A stretch of DNA of 64,000 nt, taken from the NCBI RefSeq assembly GCF_014653695.1, contig NZ_BNAR01000004.1:1-64000 (forward strand). Reading direction: 5' to 3'. How positions within the stretch are numbered: the stretch's first letter is position 1; each line of letters begins with the position of its first letter. This stretch comes from Lentzea cavernae. Lineage in GTDB: Bacteria; Actinomycetota; Actinomycetes; Mycobacteriales; Pseudonocardiaceae. The notes under the pieces are model-generated. The model had not been told where the DNA came from. It saw only the letters and a list, made by a program, of their open reading frames with translations, and ran no database searches. The translations under genes and the position numbers were made by a program. Below are positions 63,273-64,000 of the stretch, piece by piece.

Positions 63273-64000
63273 ATGACCACCCCAGCGACGACGAGTTGGC
63301 CGAGCCTGCGGGTCTCGGACTGGACGGCCACCCGCGACACCCTGCACATGTGGACCCAGATCGTGGGCAAGATCCGAATGGCCCACGCTCCGCTGGTCAA
63401 CCACTGGTGGCAGGTGACCCTGTACGTCAGTCCCCGCGGGTTGACGACGTCGACCGTCCCGTACCTCACCGGGGCCTTCGAGATCGAGTTCGACTTCGTC
63501 GGCCATCAGCTCGTGGTCCGCAGCAGTGACGGTGGCGTGGGGAGCTTCCCGCTCCGGCCCATGCCGGTCGCCGAGTTCTACGCCGAAGTGCTGCACACGC
63601 TCGGCGAGCTCGGGATCGAGGCGCCGATCCACCCGCGTCCCAACGAGGTCGAGCCCGCGATCCCCTTCGCCGAGGACTACGCCCACGCGTCGTACGACGC
63701 CGAAGCGGCCGGTCTCTTCTGGCGACAACTGTTGCAGGCCAACAGGGTGATGGGCGAGTTCCGCTCGCACTTCGTCGGCAAGGTCAGCCCGGTGCACTTC
63801 TTCTGGGGAGCCATGGACCTCGCCTGCACCCGGTTCTCCGGGCGATCGGCTCCCCCGCACCCCGGTGGCGCACCGAACTGCGGGGACTGGGTCATGTCCG
63901 AGGGCTACTCCCGGGAACTGTCGAGCTGCGGCTTCTGGCCCGGCGGCGGGGAGGAAGGCGCCTTCTACTCCTACGCCTACCCCGAACCCGAAGGCTTCGC
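63273..64000 (+). CDS. DUF5996-family protein, cut off by the window end
   Basis: At least 242 residues are visible; the stop lies outside the window. It begins W-P-S-L-R-V-S-D-W-T-A-T-R-D-T-L-H-M-W-T-Q-I-V-G-K-I, followed by N-H-W-W-Q-V-T-L-Y-V-S-P-R-G-L and later F-F-W-G-A-M-D-L-A-C-T-R-F-S-G-R, all typical of DUF5996. Function unknown. It lies behind two MarR-type palindromes; GAGAAG precedes ATG 63273. Confidence 0.9.
   Translation, partial: MTTPATTSWPSLRVSDWTATRDTLHMWTQIVGKIRMAHAPLVNHWWQVTLYVSPRGLTTSTVPYLTGAFEIEFDFVGHQLVVRSSDGGVGSFPLRPMPVAEFYAEVLHTLGELGIEAPIHPRPNEVEPAIPFAEDYAHASYDAEAAGLFWRQLLQANRVMGEFRSHFVGKVSPVHFFWGAMDLACTRFSGRSAPPHPGGAPNCGDWVMSEGYSRELSSCGFWPGGGEEGAFYSYAYPEPEGF

Noticed and set aside
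1..64000. CRISPR arrays, tRNA/rRNA genes, prophage or complete insertion sequences
   Set aside because: I saw no regularly spaced repeats, tRNA cloverleaf or intact transposase; the only IS-like trace is the 53-aa helix at 15703.

Overview
This window is chromosomal DNA of a high-GC Gram-positive actinomycete. The evidence is the very strong G/C bias at third codon positions, frequent GTG and TTG starts, DUF3040 and DUF1996 proteins, Tat- and lipobox-secreted carbohydrate proteins, and a TAP-like exported peptidase. The gene content suggests a soil Pseudonocardiaceae-type genus, but I cannot name it from sequence alone. I see no rRNA, tRNA, CRISPR array, prophage or intact insertion sequence. 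The window starts in an intergenic palindrome and ends inside a DUF5996 gene.

Layout. 0-16 kb is a patchwork of small regulator-plus-target units: MarR with a cupin and a quinone-reductase-like MDR enzyme, TetR with a DUF1295 membrane reductase, a spore-photoproduct-lyase-like radical SAM protein, a NarL-type two-component pair, GntR with an alpha/beta hydrolase, LysR with a carbamoyl-amino-acid hydrolase, a large lipoprotein, and a GreA/B-like plus DUF3040 pair. 15.7-20 kb is an all-minus operon (LLM flavin monooxygenase, PucR regulator, FAD amino-acid oxidase, 53-aa coupled protein). 20-31.6 kb holds a secreted subtilase, an SDR/NAD(P)-binding pair with a divergent TetR, an NADPH-FMN reductase, an ATP-dependent DNA ligase, an RsbW-like ATPase facing a STAS antagonist, and a decayed arsenic-type locus (ArsR, MFS, flavoprotein remnant). 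31.8-33.8 kb is one exported DUF1996 protein with an unusual internal insertion.

The most coherent system is 34.2-48.8 kb, a sugar/sugar-acid utilisation locus. L-idonate 5-dehydrogenase, gluconate 5-dehydrogenase and a GntR regulator are divergent from a galactonate-dehydratase-type enolase. A ribose-type ABC importer, a secreted ricin-lectin/GH51-like glycosidase, an SMP-30 lactonase, a Gfo/Idh/MocA dehydrogenase, an IclR regulator, a KDPG-type aldolase and a Tat-exported beta-propeller glycosidase follow. Together they could release a sugar outside the cell, import it, oxidise it to the lactone, hydrolyse and dehydrate it, and cleave the 2-keto-3-deoxy acid. No KDG kinase is present in the window.

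48.8-64 kb returns to regulator/target pairs: a DUF998/histidine kinase/response regulator operon, GntR-MFS, TAP peptidase, MerR, TetR-SDR, an ABC exporter, and two MarR units. A recurring feature is that nearly every regulator sits beside a clean palindrome in the adjacent intergenic gap. These are recorded individually as predicted operators.
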